The translations under genes were made by a program, and so were the position numbers. A stretch of 37,735 nucleotides of DNA from Blastococcus sp. (GTDB lineage: Bacteria > Actinomycetota > Actinomycetes > Mycobacteriales > Geodermatophilaceae): contig JAODNN010000040.1 of NCBI GenBank assembly GCA_025465355.1, positions 1-37,735 of the forward strand, written 5' to 3'. Each line of letters opens with the position of its first letter. Positions within the stretch are counted from its first letter, which is position 1. A model generated the notes under the pieces. It ran no database searches and was not told the DNA's origin. It saw nothing but the letters and a program-made list of their open reading frames with translations. This document shows positions 28,248 to 36,939 of this stretch, in pieces.

Positions 28248-30006
28248 CCAGGGAGCCGTGGCCGGCGTCGTACCGGTACACCTCGTGGGTCTTACCGCGG
28301 GCGTCGAGCGCCGCCAGGTAGTTGTCGATCTGCCGGACGGGGCAGCGCGGGTCGTTCGCGCCGGCCACCAGCAGCACCGGCGCCGCGACGGCGTCGACGT
28401 AGGTGAGTGGAGAGGACCGCACGTACACGTCCCGCACGTCGTCGGGGGAGCCGCCGAACAGCGCCCGGTCGTAGGCCCGGAGGCCCTCCATCTCGTCCTC
28501 GTAGGCGGCGAGGTAGTCGGCGACCGGCACCTCGGCGATGCCGGCGGCCCAGCGCTCCGGCTGCGTGCCGAGGGCGAGCAGGGTGAGGAAGCCGCCCCAC
28601 GAGCCGCCGGAGATCAGCGCGCGCCGCGGGTCGACGATCCCCTCGGCGACGAGGGCGTCGTAGACGGCGCCGATGTCCTCGAGCTCGGTGAGCCCCGGCC
28701 GGCCGGTGAGCGCGTCCCGCCAGGCGCTGCCGTAGCCGGTGGACCCGCGGTAGTTCACGTGCACGACCGCGTAGCCGGCGTCGACGTAGGCCGCCCGGCG
28801 GGCGCGGTAGGAGTCGTCGTCGGCCGACTCCGGGCCGCCGTGCACGAGGAACGCGGTCGCGAACGGGCCCTCGCCCTCCGGGCGGACCAGCAGCGCGTGG
28901 ACGTCGCCCCCCGGCCCGGGCACCCAGCGGTCCTCGACCGGGTAGGCCGCCGGCGGCTCGTGGTCGGAGACCGACAGGACGACCGGACCGTCCGCCCGGC
29001 GGATCACCGGCGGTCGCTCCGACGACGACCAGGCCAGCTCCACGGTGCCGTCCGGCCGGGCGGTGGCGCCGCGCACGACGCCCGGTGGGGTGTCCAGCTT
29101 CTCCAGGGCACCGGTCCCGAGGTCGTAGCGGTAGAGCTCGGTGCGGGCGGCGTGGTCGTGCCCGACGAGCAGCGCCGAGCCGTCGGGGTACCAGCCGGCG
29201 GTGACGTCGCCGGGCAGGTGCAGGTCGATCTCGGTCTCGGTGCCGGTGTCGACGTCCCAGAGGAGCAGCTCCTCCCGGCCGCGCCGCTCGTGGCCGACCA
29301 GCAGCCGCCGGTCGCCGGGACGTGGCCCGAACTCCAGGGCGTGCAGCCCGCGGCCCTCGCCGTCCCACTTCTCGGCGACGACGGACGGCGCCTCCTCGGT
29401 GGTGTCGGCCGTGCGGAGCACCCGGAGCGCCGGGTAGCGCGGGTCGCCGTGCTCGGAGTGCGAGATGACCAGGAGCTCGTCGTCCCGGGTGAGGGCGTCG
29501 ACGGAGGCCGGGTCGGCGTGGGTGTAGATGACGCGCGGCGCGGCGCCGTGGGGGGCGAGCCAGAGCTCGCTGCCGTCGTCGGTGGAGCGGCCGAGGGCGA
29601 CCATCGTGCGGCCGACCTCGAGGCCCGCGGGGTAGGCCGGCCCGACCTCGGGGACGGCCGCGGAATCCGGCCCCCCGGCGAACGGCTGGGTCATCCAGAC
29701 GCCGAACTCGTCGCCGTCGCTGTCGGCGAACCACCAGATGGTCTCGCCGTCGGGGCTCAGCGTGCCCATGAGCGTGCCGTTGGGCCGGTCGGTGACCTGG
29801 CGGTGGGTATCGGTCCCGCGATCCCAGGCGTACTGCTCGACGACGCCGCTCTGGTCGGAGGCGTACAGACTGCGCTGGGGGGCGTCCTGGGCCCAGTCGG
29901 GCAGGGACACCCTCGGCGCGCGGAACCGGGCCTTCCACCGTTCGGTGACCTCGGAGGGAAGGGCGGGGTCCTCGGCTGCGGGGGCGGTGGTCGGGTCGGC
30001 ACTCAC
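28138..30006 (-). CDS. S9 (prolyl oligopeptidase) family serine peptidase
   Basis: Cytoplasmic peptidase of 622 residues. An N-terminal beta-propeller (about 45-360, with repeats such as NGTLMGTLSPDGETIWWFAD) limits substrate access. The alpha/beta hydrolase domain follows: HGGPESADDDSYRARRAAYV with YAVVHVNYRGSTGYG, nucleophile elbow SGGSWGGF, the Asp in LVAGANDPRCPVRQ and the His in YDAGHGSLV. All three catalytic residues are present. GTG 30006 gives the usual short acidic leader. The C-terminal 20 residues are Pro/Ala-rich and lie in the region overlapping the GT87 gene. Confidence 0.92.
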   Translation of the reverse strand: MSADPTTAPAAEDPALPSEVTERWKARFRAPRVSLPDWAQDAPQRSLYASDQSGVVEQYAWDRGTDTHRQVTDRPNGTLMGTLSPDGETIWWFADSDGDEFGVWMTQPFAGGPDSAAVPEVGPAYPAGLEVGRTMVALGRSTDDGSELWLAPHGAAPRVIYTHADPASVDALTRDDELLVISHSEHGDPRYPALRVLRTADTTEEAPSVVAEKWDGEGRGLHALEFGPRPGDRRLLVGHERRGREELLLWDVDTGTETEIDLHLPGDVTAGWYPDGSALLVGHDHAARTELYRYDLGTGALEKLDTPPGVVRGATARPDGTVELAWSSSERPPVIRRADGPVVLSVSDHEPPAAYPVEDRWVPGPGGDVHALLVRPEGEGPFATAFLVHGGPESADDDSYRARRAAYVDAGYAVVHVNYRGSTGYGSAWRDALTGRPGLTELEDIGAVYDALVAEGIVDPRRALISGGSWGGFLTLLALGTQPERWAAGIAEVPVADYLAAYEDEMEGLRAYDRALFGGSPDDVRDVYVRSSPLTYVDAVAAPVLLVAGANDPRCPVRQIDNYLAALDARGKTHEVYRYDAGHGSLVIEETIRQVELALNFALRTVPPAPHPARGAAPAARS

Positions 30007-30060
30007 CCGGCCATCTTCCCCCGGCGGGACGGCGGCCCCGTGTCCAGCCCCGGGAACGAC

Positions 30061-30088
30061 TCAGGGGCCGCCTACCGGCGGCCCCTGA
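30061..30088 (-). terminator. Terminator downstream of tRNA-Pro
   Basis: A perfect 12-bp stem, TCAGGGGCCGCC (30061-30072) with its complement at 30077-30088, closes a 4-base loop. It begins 9 bases past the 3' end of tRNA-Pro on the minus strand and lies before the peptidase gene. Confidence 0.8.
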
Positions 30089-30096
30089 GCAGTGAG

Positions 30097-30170
30097 TCGG
30101 GGTGACAGGATTTGAACCTGCGGCCTCGTCGTCCCGAACGACGCGCGCTACCAAGCTGCGCCACACCCCG
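30097..30170 (-). tRNA. tRNA-Pro (anticodon CGG)
   Basis: The 74-nt minus-strand sequence folds completely: acceptor CGGGGTG/CACCCCG with A73, D arm GCGC-AGCTTGGTA-GCGC, anticodon arm CGTCG-TTCGGGA-CGACG with anticodon CGG, and T arm GCAGG-TTCAAAT-CCTGT. It reads CCG, a frequent Pro codon in this genome. The 3' CCA is not encoded. Confidence 0.97.
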
Positions 30171-30183
30171 AAGGTGCCGGTCG

Positions 30184-30189
30184 AGTCTA
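30184..30189 (-). promoter_or_regulatory. -10 box of the tRNA-Pro promoter
   Basis: TAGACT on the minus strand lies 13 bases before the mature 5' end of the tRNA, leaving a short 5' leader for RNase P. No clear -35. Confidence 0.4.
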
Positions 30190-30245
30190 ACGCCAGGTCT
30201 TTGCGCGGCCCGGCGGGGGGCTCGGTGCCTGGAGCTGCCCCGGTC

Positions 30246-31157
30246 TCAGCTCTCCCGCGCGGTGAGCGTGAGCAGGGTGGCCTCGGGCGGGCAGGCGAAC
30301 CGGACGGGTGCGTACGGGCTGGTGCCGAGCCCGGCCGAGATGTGCAGCCAGGTTCCCGCCGGATGGTCGCCGGTCGGCTGCGCCCAGCGGTGCAGCCAGC
30401 GCACGCGGGCGCGGTCGATCCCGCAGTTGGTCACCAGAGCGCCGTAGAACGGCACCCGTAGCTGCCCGCCATGGGTGTGCCCGGCGAGCACCAGGTCGTA
30501 GCCGTCGGCCGCGAACCGGTCGAGCACCCGCGGCTCGGGCGAGTGCACCAGCCCGATCCGGACGTCGGCGGTGGGGTCGGCCGGGCCGGCCACCTGCTCG
30601 TACCGGTCGCGCTTGAGGTGCGGATCGTCCAGTCCGGCGAACACGATCCGCCGTCCGTCGACGACGAGCTCGCCGGTGCCGTTGGTGAGGTCCAGCCAGC
30701 CACGCTTGCGCAGGCCGTCGCGCAGGTCCTGCCAGGGCAGCTGCACGCCGTGCACTCGCTTGTGGTTCTTCCAGAAGTACTTCAGCGGGTTCTTCGGCCG
30801 CGGCGCGTAGTAGTCGTTGCTCGACGTCACGAAGGCGCCCGGCCGCTCCAGCAGCGGCTCCAGCGCGAGAAGGGTCGGCGGGACGGCGTCGAAGCCGGCG
30901 AGGTTGTCGCCGGTGTCGATGACCAGATCCGGCTGCAGCGCCGCGAGCCCGGCGACCCACTCCTGCTTGGAGCGCTGGCCCGCCGTCATGTGCAGGTCGG
31001 AGAGCTGCAGGATCGTCAGCGGTCGCGAACCCGGCGCGAGGACGGGGACGTCGAAGCGTCGGAGCGTCCAGTGGGTGCGCTCGTAGAGGCTTGCGTAGGC
31101 GGTGACCGCTGCGCCGGTGGCGACGGCAGCGGTCGGGACGGCGGTGTACCAGCGCAC
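30246..31157 (-). CDS. Membrane-anchored metallophosphoesterase (YkuE/Rv3683-like)
   Basis: A 303-residue calcineurin-type phosphoesterase behind one N-terminal membrane helix (about 6-25). Metal-binding motifs are in order: LQLSDLHMT (DxH), DLVIDTGDN (GDN), VTSSNDYY (here SND in place of the usual GNH/D), IGLVHSPEP and LAGHTHGGQ (GHTHGGQ). Relatives include enzymes acting on UDP-sugars or lipid phosphates; substrate unknown. Gene order relative to the PBP matches Rv3683 beside ponA2. GTG 31157 has no ribosome site but TACCCT lies 8 bases before it, so the message is probably leaderless. It is divergent from yqeY, 53 bases away. Confidence 0.88.
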   Translation of the reverse strand: MRWYTAVPTAAVATGAAVTAYASLYERTHWTLRRFDVPVLAPGSRPLTILQLSDLHMTAGQRSKQEWVAGLAALQPDLVIDTGDNLAGFDAVPPTLLALEPLLERPGAFVTSSNDYYAPRPKNPLKYFWKNHKRVHGVQLPWQDLRDGLRKRGWLDLTNGTGELVVDGRRIVFAGLDDPHLKRDRYEQVAGPADPTADVRIGLVHSPEPRVLDRFAADGYDLVLAGHTHGGQLRVPFYGALVTNCGIDRARVRWLHRWAQPTGDHPAGTWLHISAGLGTSPYAPVRFACPPEATLLTLTARES

Positions 31158-31165
31158 GAGGAGTC

Positions 31166-31171
31166 AGGGTA
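31166..31171 (-). promoter_or_regulatory. -10 box of the metallophosphoesterase gene
   Basis: TACCCT on the minus strand, 8 bases before GTG 31157. Confidence 0.4.
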
Positions 31172-31210
31172 CGGACTACCGGGCCGGGGCCGCCGTGCCA
31201 GGCTGGGGGA

Positions 31211-31663
31211 GTGCCCGACCTCAAGGAACAACTGCGCGCCGACCTGACCACCGCCATGAAGGCTCGTGACGAGCTGCGTACGGCCACTCTCCGGATGGCG
31301 CTCGCAGCCGTCAGCGCCGAGGAGGTGTCCGGCAAGGAGGCCCGTCAGCTCACCGACGACGAGGTCGAGAGCGTGCTGCGTCGCGAGGCGAAGAAGCGCC
31401 GGGAGGCCGCCGAGGCGTTCGCGGGAGCCGGCCGCGCCGAGCAGGCGGAACGGGAGCAGGCGGAGGGCGAGGTCCTCGCCGGCTACCTGCCGGCCCAACT
31501 GGAGGATGCCGACCTGGCCGCGATCGTCGCCGATGTCGTGACCACGACCGGTGCCTCCGGCATGAAGGACATGGGCCGCGTCATGGGCGCGGCGACCGCG
31601 GCCGTCGCCGGCCGGGCCGAGGGCTCACGCGTGGCCGCGGAGGTGCGCCGGCAGCTGGGCTGA
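31211..31663 (+). CDS. GatB/YqeY domain-containing protein
   Basis: A 150-residue all-helical protein related to the tail domain of the GatB amidotransferase subunit, thought to bind tRNA; cellular role unsettled. The family pattern is plain: LKEQLRADLTTAMKARDELR, TLRMALAAVSAEEV, DDEVESVLRREAKKRREAAE, YLPAQLEDADLAAIV and ASGMKDMGRVMGAATAAVAG. GTG 31211 has a weak GGGGGA site. It converges with the PBP gene with 24 bases between stops. Confidence 0.92.
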   Translation: MPDLKEQLRADLTTAMKARDELRTATLRMALAAVSAEEVSGKEARQLTDDEVESVLRREAKKRREAAEAFAGAGRAEQAEREQAEGEVLAGYLPAQLEDADLAAIVADVVTTTGASGMKDMGRVMGAATAAVAGRAEGSRVAAEVRRQLG

Positions 31664-31678
31664 GACCCCGGGGGCGGC

Positions 31679-31704
31679 GCGGGCGGATCAGCGGCCCCGC
31701 CCGC
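31679..31704. terminator. Possible terminator at the yqeY/PBP convergence
   Basis: GCGGGCGG (31679-31686) pairs with CCGCCCGC (31697-31704), an 8-bp GC stem with a 10-base loop overlapping the PBP stop codon. It may serve yqeY; GC-rich coding sequence makes chance stems common, so this is weak. Confidence 0.3.
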
Positions 31705-33916
31705 CACCATGCCGTGGGGGTCGGCCGGGTCGGCCGCCCGCGGTGGTGGGAGCTGCCGGGGGCGTGGCCACCGGCGGGGTGCCATTGGGCCCCGGAGGTG
31801 TCGGCGTTGTCGGCGTTCCCGGGGTTGCCGTCGTCGTCGGCGGAGCAGGGGGCGGCGCCGCGACGTAGCCACGCCCGCGGGTGCCTTCGACCGTCGCCGG
31901 GTCGGCCGGCGGGAACGGGTGATTGGGCTGGGCGCCCAGGACCGGGGCCATGGTGTCGTGGAACATCGACGCGGGCACGCCGCCGCCGACCCCGCCGACG
32001 TTCAGGTGGCCCAGCGGGGCGAAGTACATGACGCTGACCGCGTACTGCGGGGTGATCCCCACGAATGCGGCGGTCTGGTTGTCCTGCGTCGTTCCCGTCT
32101 TTCCCCCAATGGCATGGCCCGGGATGATTGCCTTCCGCCCGGTTCCGGCCGGTGAGACGACGCCGACCATCATGTTCGCCAACGTGTTGGCGACCTTCGG
32201 CGAGATGGCGTTCTGCTTGCAGTGGACCCCGGTGTCGATGACCTTCCCCTTGGCGTCGGTCAGCGGCTGGCCGTTCTGGTCGAGGACCGCCGTCACCGGC
32301 CGAGGGTCGCACTGGGTCCCACTGGCGGCGATCGTCGAATAGGCGCTCGCCAGGTCGAGCGGGCTGGTGGCGTTGTAGCCGAGCGTGAAGGCGCCGAACT
32401 GGTTCTGGATGATCTTGTCGGCGGAGTCCTGCGTGGCGGCGTCGTAGTGCATGCCCATCGCCTCGGAGATGCGCACCGGCTTCTCCACGCTCCCGAGCGC
32501 GTCCTCGAGGCCCACGTAGTAGGTGTTGGACGAGGCGACCAGACCCGACGTCATGTCGTAGGTCGACTTGTAGCGGGGGTCGTCGTTCCAGACCACGAGC
32601 GGTCCGAAGTGGCCGTTCTTGTAGCCCTTGTAGACCTTGGACGTGTACGGCTGTGGGGCGTTGATCGAGTAGTGCGCGCCGAATCCCTCGGTCAGCGCTG
32701 CCGCCGCCGTGAACACCTTGTACGTCGACCCCGAGCCGTGGCTGGGCACCACGTTGAGGTTGACCGACTCGCAGTCGGGATCCGTGCAGCCGTAGCGGCG
32801 GTTCGCGGCCATCGCCAGCACGTTCCCCGTGCCGGGCTGCACGGCGTCGACAATGCCGGCGAACTTGTCGCCCATCGGGGCGTGGTTGAGCACGCCCTGG
32901 TCGGCCGAGCGCTGCAGCGCGGGCTGGAGGGTGGTCTTGATCGTCAGCCCGCCGGTGTCGAGCTGCTGCTGGGTGACTCCGAGCTTCCCGATCAGGTAGT
33001 CGTGCACGTAGGAGCAGAAGAACCCGCCGAGTGCGGCGTCGATGCACCCGTTGGGCGGGGACCCCCCGGGCTTGACGGCAACCGGCTTGGGCGCGATAGC
33101 GGCGACCTCCTTCGCCGTGATGTGCCCGAGGCTGCGCATCCGGTCCAGCACCTTGTTGCGCCGGGCGGCCGCGCTCTCCGGGTGGGCGAGGGGGTCGTCT
33201 CCGGAGGGGCTCTGCACCAGCCCGGCGAGCATCGCGGCCTGCGGCAGCTTGAGGGCCGCAGCGCTCACGCTGAAGTAGCGCTGCGCGGCAGCCTCGATGC
33301 CGTAGGCACCCTCGCCGAAGTACACGATGTTCAGGTAACGGGTGAGGATCTCGTCCTTCGAGTACTTCTCCTCGAGGGCGAGCGCCAGCCGGGCCTCCTT
33401 GAGCTTGCGGGACACGCCCTGGACGCCGTTCTGCTCGATGGCCGCACTGCGCTCCGCGGCGCTGGTGGCCGTCTGCAGCAGGGTCTGCTTGACCAGCTGC
33501 TGGGTGATCGTCGACCCGCCCTCCCGGACGGAGCCGGACGCCACGTTGGCGACCAGGGCCCGGAAGGTCCCCTGCACGTCGACACCGTTGTGCTCGTAGA
33601 AGCGGGAGTCCTCGATGTCGACCAGCGCCTGCTTCATGATCGGCGCGATCTTGTTCGAGGGCACCGGGGTGCGGTTGTTCTTGTAGAACTTGGTGATCAG
33701 CGACCCGTCGGCGGCGAGCACCGTGGTGTTGCCGGCCGGCGCCTGGTCGGTCAGCTCACCCGGCAGCGCATGCAGCAGTGAGGCGGAGTTGCGCGCCACG
33801 AGGCCGGTGCCGCCCACCCAGGGCAGCAGCACTCCGGCGAACAGCGCACCGGCGATGACGACGGTCATCGCGAGCTTGACGATCAGGCGGGTCCGGATCC
33901 GCACGTTCTCAGACAT
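31688..33916 (-). CDS. Class A penicillin-binding protein (PonA2-type)
   Basis: Bifunctional peptidoglycan synthase of 742 residues. A short cytoplasmic N-terminus and one membrane helix (about 13-34) precede the glycosyltransferase domain, with EDSRFYEHNGVD (catalytic Glu), EGGSTITQQLVKQ and RYLNIVYFGEGAYGIEAAAQ. The transpeptidase has the active Ser in GSTYK (about residue 397), SSN in LVASSNTYY and the KTG motif in IGGKTGTTQ. A Pro/Thr/Gly tail of about 65 residues follows. No PASTA domain is seen, though mycobacterial PonA2 has one. ATG 33916 starts 41 bases past the ATPase stop, so the PBP is the third gene of an operon with the two Get3-like ATPases. Confidence 0.94.
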   Translation of the reverse strand: MSENVRIRTRLIVKLAMTVVIAGALFAGVLLPWVGGTGLVARNSASLLHALPGELTDQAPAGNTTVLAADGSLITKFYKNNRTPVPSNKIAPIMKQALVDIEDSRFYEHNGVDVQGTFRALVANVASGSVREGGSTITQQLVKQTLLQTATSAAERSAAIEQNGVQGVSRKLKEARLALALEEKYSKDEILTRYLNIVYFGEGAYGIEAAAQRYFSVSAAALKLPQAAMLAGLVQSPSGDDPLAHPESAAARRNKVLDRMRSLGHITAKEVAAIAPKPVAVKPGGSPPNGCIDAALGGFFCSYVHDYLIGKLGVTQQQLDTGGLTIKTTLQPALQRSADQGVLNHAPMGDKFAGIVDAVQPGTGNVLAMAANRRYGCTDPDCESVNLNVVPSHGSGSTYKVFTAAAALTEGFGAHYSINAPQPYTSKVYKGYKNGHFGPLVVWNDDPRYKSTYDMTSGLVASSNTYYVGLEDALGSVEKPVRISEAMGMHYDAATQDSADKIIQNQFGAFTLGYNATSPLDLASAYSTIAASGTQCDPRPVTAVLDQNGQPLTDAKGKVIDTGVHCKQNAISPKVANTLANMMVGVVSPAGTGRKAIIPGHAIGGKTGTTQDNQTAAFVGITPQYAVSVMYFAPLGHLNVGGVGGGVPASMFHDTMAPVLGAQPNHPFPPADPATVEGTRGRGYVAAPPPAPPTTTATPGTPTTPTPPGPNGTPPVATPPAAPTTAGGRPGRPPRHGGGRGR

Positions 33917-33957
33917 TGCGGCACAGGGTACGGTGCGGAACTCTCCGAAGTCGCCGG

Positions 33958-35214
33958 TCAGCCGCGGCGCGCGGGGAGGATCCGCGTCCGGGGGGTGCCG
34001 GTGGGCGTGTCCGCGTCGGCCCCGGTCAACTCCGCCCCCATGGTCCGCAGCCCGTCGAGGTCGTGCACGTCCCCCGCGGCGGCCGGGACGGTCCGGACGG
34101 CGACCTCCGGGTGCGCGCTGGTGAAGCGGTCGGCCATGTGCTGCTCCCGGGCCGCCAGGACCATCCGCTCCGAGTGCACCCGCAGCGCCGCCGCGGCCAG
34201 CTCGGCGTCCGGGCCGTCCGCCTCGAGGACCTCCTCGGCGGCTCCCTCGGCACGGGTGGCGGACAGGGCGGTCGTCGCGGGCGGGTGCGTGCGGTTGACC
34301 ACCAGGCCGGCCAGCGGCATGCCCTCGGCGGAGAGCCGGTCGACGAAGTAGGACGCCTCGCGCAGCGCGTCGGGTTCCGGCGTGGCGACGACGACGAACC
34401 AGGTGCCCGGCCGGCGCAGCAGCTCGTAGGTGGCATTCGCGCGCTCGCGGAAGCCGCCGAACATCGTGTCGAGGGCGGCGACGAACGCGGAGATGTCGCG
34501 CAGCAGCTGCCCGCCGAGGATCTTGCTGATGATCTTGCTGAAGAACATGAAACCGGCACTGGCGAAGCGCAGCCCGACCCGGCCACCGGCGCGGGCCGGG
34601 GCGGTGAGCAGCCGGATCATCGTGCCGTCGAGGAAGCGGCTCATCCGGTTGGGGGCGTCGAGGAAGTCCAGCGCGGACCGCGACGGTGGGGTGTCGACGA
34701 TGATCAGGTCCCAGCGGTTGGTGGCCCGCAGCTGCCCGAGCTTCTCCATCGCCATGTACTCCTGCGTTCCCGCGAAGGACGACGACAGCGACTGGTAGAA
34801 GGGATTGGCCAGGATCTGCTCGGCCCGTTCCGGGGTCGAGTGCGCGACGACGACATCGTCGAACGTCCGCTTCATGTCCAGCATCATCGCGTGCAGTTCG
34901 CCCGGCACCCCAGGGACGTCCACCCGCCGCGGCTCGTTGTCCAGCTCCTCCAGGCCCAGCGACTGGGCCAGCCGGCGGGCCGGGTCGATCGTGAGGACCA
35001 CGACGGTCCGCCCCGCCTCGGCCGCGGCCAGGGCCAGCGCCGCCGACGTCGTCGTCTTGCCGACCCCGCCGGCGCCGCAGCAGACGAGGATGCGGGTCTC
35101 GGGGTCGGTGATGAGCGCATCGAGGTCCATCGGGGGGGCCTGCGCCGCGGGCCGGGCCGGGGGATGCGGGGCGCGGGCCGGCCGGGCGGCCGCGTCCGGC
35201 TGCGCCGCGCTCAC
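33958..35214 (-). CDS. Get3/ArsA-like ATPase (Rv3680-like), second of pair
   Basis: A 418-residue P-loop ATPase of the anion-transporter/Get3 family. After a Pro/Ala-rich leader come [20 protein letters not shown] (deviant Walker A), [18 protein letters not shown] (switch-type A-loop), [20 protein letters not shown] (switch II DTPP) and [20 protein letters not shown]. The hydrophobic [14 protein letters not shown] region sits where Get3 proteins bind client helices. In mycobacteria the pair Rv3679-Rv3680 (BagA/BagB) forms a complex. Start GTG 35214 overlaps the preceding stop as GTGA. Confidence 0.9.
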   Translation of the reverse strand: MSAAQPDAAARPARAPHPPARPAAQAPPMDLDALITDPETRILVCCGAGGVGKTTTSAALALAAAEAGRTVVVLTIDPARRLAQSLGLEELDNEPRRVDVPGVPGELHAMMLDMKRTFDDVVVAHSTPERAEQILANPFYQSLSSSFAGTQEYMAMEKLGQLRATNRWDLIIVDTPPSRSALDFLDAPNRMSRFLDGTMIRLLTAPARAGGRVGLRFASAGFMFFSKIISKILGGQLLRDISAFVAALDTMFGGFRERANATYELLRRPGTWFVVVATPEPDALREASYFVDRLSAEGMPLAGLVVNRTHPPATTALSATRAEGAAEEVLEADGPDAELAAAALRVHSERMVLAAREQHMADRFTSAHPEVAVRTVPAAAGDVHDLDGLRTMGAELTGADADTPTGTPRTRILPARRG

Positions 35215-36206
35215 GCGGCCACCTCGCCGTTGCGCAGGTGCTCCTCGAGCCGGCCGGCCAGCTCGAACAGGCAGCCCACGTCCATCGGGCCGGGTAGCAA
35301 CGGCAGTTCCACGGTCGGCCGGCCCAGTGACTCGACGTCGTTGCGCAGGCTGTCCTGAGCCGCCCAGCGCTGCGCGTGCTCGACCACCTCGGTGGCCAGT
35401 GCGTCGGCCACCGCCGCGCCCGCGGGCAGGTGGGCGGCGGTCAGGGCCGGAGCGAGGTCGGCCCCCGTCAGCTCGCCCGTGGCGGCCCGTCTCATCTCGG
35501 CGGCCGGCAGCACCGGCTCGGTCGCCATGTTCACGACGACGGACCCGATCGGCAGGCCGGCCTTCGTCAGCTCCGTGATGGCGTCGGCGGTCTCCTGCAC
35601 GGGCATGTCCTCGAGCAGGGTGACCAGGTGCACCGCGGTCTGCGGGGAGCGGAGCACCGCCATGACGCCGTCGCTCTGCGTCTTGATCGGGCCCGACTTC
35701 GCGAGCTCGGCCATCTCCGCCGTGACGCCGAGGAACCGGGTGATCCGGCCGGTGGGCGGCGCGTCGACGACGACGGCGTCGTAGACCCGCCGTCCGTCGT
35801 GGCGACGGGTCACGGCCTCCTTGATCTTCCCGGTGAGCAGCACGTCGCGGAGGCCCGGCGCGATGGAGGTCGCGAAGTCGATCGCGCCCATCTTGCGCAG
35901 CGCCCGGCCGGCCCGGCGGAGGTTGTAGAACATGTCCAGGTAGTCGAGGAGGGCCTCCTCGACGTCGATGGCCAGGGCCTTGACCTCGCCGCCCCCGCGG
36001 GCGACGGCCACCCGGCGCTCTTCATAGGGGAGGGGAGGGGTGTCGAAGACCTGGGCGATGCCCTGCCGGCCCTCGGTCTCGATCAGCAGGACCGAGCCGC
36101 CGTCCGCGGCCAGGGCCAGGGCCAGGGCGGCGGCGACGGTGGTCTTGCCGGTCCCGCCCTTGCCGGTCACGACGTGCAGGCGCACGGGCGAGGGATCGGG
36201 GTTCAC
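35211..36206 (-). CDS. Get3/ArsA-like ATPase (Rv3679-like), first of pair
   Basis: A 331-residue partner ATPase. Motifs: [20 protein letters not shown] (Walker A with signature Lys), [20 protein letters not shown] (the DPAR position is replaced by ETEGRQG, as in Rv3679), [37 protein letters not shown] and [20 protein letters not shown]. These all match Rv3679 closely from memory. GTG 36206 is preferred over GTG 36212 because TACGCT lies 7 bases before it, whereas 36212 abuts the -10 box. It heads the ATPase-ATPase-PBP operon and is divergent from the DUF4177 gene. Confidence 0.91.
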   Translation of the reverse strand: MNPDPSPVRLHVVTGKGGTGKTTVAAALALALAADGGSVLLIETEGRQGIAQVFDTPPLPYEERRVAVARGGGEVKALAIDVEEALLDYLDMFYNLRRAGRALRKMGAIDFATSIAPGLRDVLLTGKIKEAVTRRHDGRRVYDAVVVDAPPTGRITRFLGVTAEMAELAKSGPIKTQSDGVMAVLRSPQTAVHLVTLLEDMPVQETADAITELTKAGLPIGSVVVNMATEPVLPAAEMRRAATGELTGADLAPALTAAHLPAGAAVADALATEVVEHAQRWAAQDSLRNDVESLGRPTVELPLLPGPMDVGCLFELAGRLEEHLRNGEVAA

Positions 36207-36213
36207 CCGCACC

Positions 36214-36219
36214 AGCGTA
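36214..36219 (-). promoter_or_regulatory. -10 box of the Get3-like ATPase/PBP operon
   Basis: TACGCT on the minus strand, 7 bases before GTG 36206. It fits a leaderless start. Confidence 0.4.
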
Positions 36220-36280
36220 GAAGCAGCTCGGCGGAGCGGCTCTGGCCGCCCGGACAGGATGCGTCACCGCGACGCTGCGC

Positions 36281-36286
36281 TAGCGT
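36281..36286 (+). promoter_or_regulatory. -10 box of the DUF4177-RidA-NUDIX operon
   Basis: TAGCGT lies exactly 6 bases before ATG 36293, again the leaderless layout. Confidence 0.5.
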
Positions 36287-36292
36287 CGGCCC

Positions 36293-36463
36293 ATGAGCGA
36301 ACCGGCACGTCCCCGGTGGGAGTACGCCACGATCCCGCTGCTGATCCACAACACCAAGGCCATCCTCGATTCGTGGGGCGTCGACGGGTGGGAGCTGGTG
36401 ACCGTGCTCCCCGGCCCGAGCGGCTCCGAGCAGCCGGTGGCCTACCTGAAGCGCCAGGCATGA
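36293..36463 (+). CDS. DUF4177 small protein (Rv3678A-like)
   Basis: A 56-residue protein, MSEPARPRWEYATIPLLIHN onward, with the DUF4177 core WEYATIPL, then ILDSWGVDGWELVTVLP and VAYLKRQA. Function unknown. Its gene sits at the divergent junction with the Get3-like pair and before a RidA-like gene, exactly as Rv3678A does in M. tuberculosis. The stop overlaps the RidA start as ATGA. It is easily missed because of its size; the conserved WEYATIPL and DGWELV motifs and the -10 box support it. Confidence 0.88.
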   Translation: MSEPARPRWEYATIPLLIHNTKAILDSWGVDGWELVTVLPGPSGSEQPVAYLKRQA

Positions 36464-36939
36464 CGTCACCCGACGCCCCCGCCACGGGCTGGCACGCCCG
36501 GCTGGCGGAACTCGGCATCCGGTTGCCCGCCGTCGCCGCCCCGGTCGCCTCCTACGTGCCCGCCATCCGCAGCGGCTCGCTGGTGTTCACCTCCGGGCAG
36601 CTGCCGTTCGTCGACGGCGGCCTCCGGCGCACCGGCAAGGTCGGGGGATCGGTCGACGAAGAGGCCGCGGCCGCCGACGCCAAGGTCTGCGCCCTCAACG
36701 GCCTGGCCGCGATCGACGACCTGGTGGGCCTGGACTCGGTCGCGCGGATCGTCAAGGTCGTCGGCTTCGTGGCCAGCGCGGAGGGCTTCACCGGCCAGCC
36801 GCGGGTGGTCAACGGCGCGAGCGAACTGCTGGGCAAGATCTTCGGCGACGCGGGCAAGCATGCCCGCAGCGCGGTCGGCGTCGCCGAACTGCCCCTGGGT
36901 GCACCGGTCGAGGTCGAGCTCACCGTCGAACTGCGGTGA
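36460..36939 (+). CDS. RidA/YjgF family protein (Rv3678c-like)
   Basis: A 159-residue member of the Rid superfamily of imine/enamine deaminases. The fold markers are RSGSLVFTSGQLPFVDGGL, VSDEE-like GGSVDEEAAAADAKVCALNG, VARIVKVVGFVASAEGFTGQ and the C-terminal ARSAVGVAELPLGAPVEVEL. In the last of these the Arg before SAVGV matches the carboxylate-binding Arg of RidA. It has an N-terminal extension (WHARLAELGIRLPAV) of the longer YjgF subgroup, so catalytic activity is not certain. ATGA and GTGA overlaps tie it to the genes on both sides. Confidence 0.9.
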   Translation: MTSPDAPATGWHARLAELGIRLPAVAAPVASYVPAIRSGSLVFTSGQLPFVDGGLRRTGKVGGSVDEEAAAADAKVCALNGLAAIDDLVGLDSVARIVKVVGFVASAEGFTGQPRVVNGASELLGKIFGDAGKHARSAVGVAELPLGAPVEVELTVELR

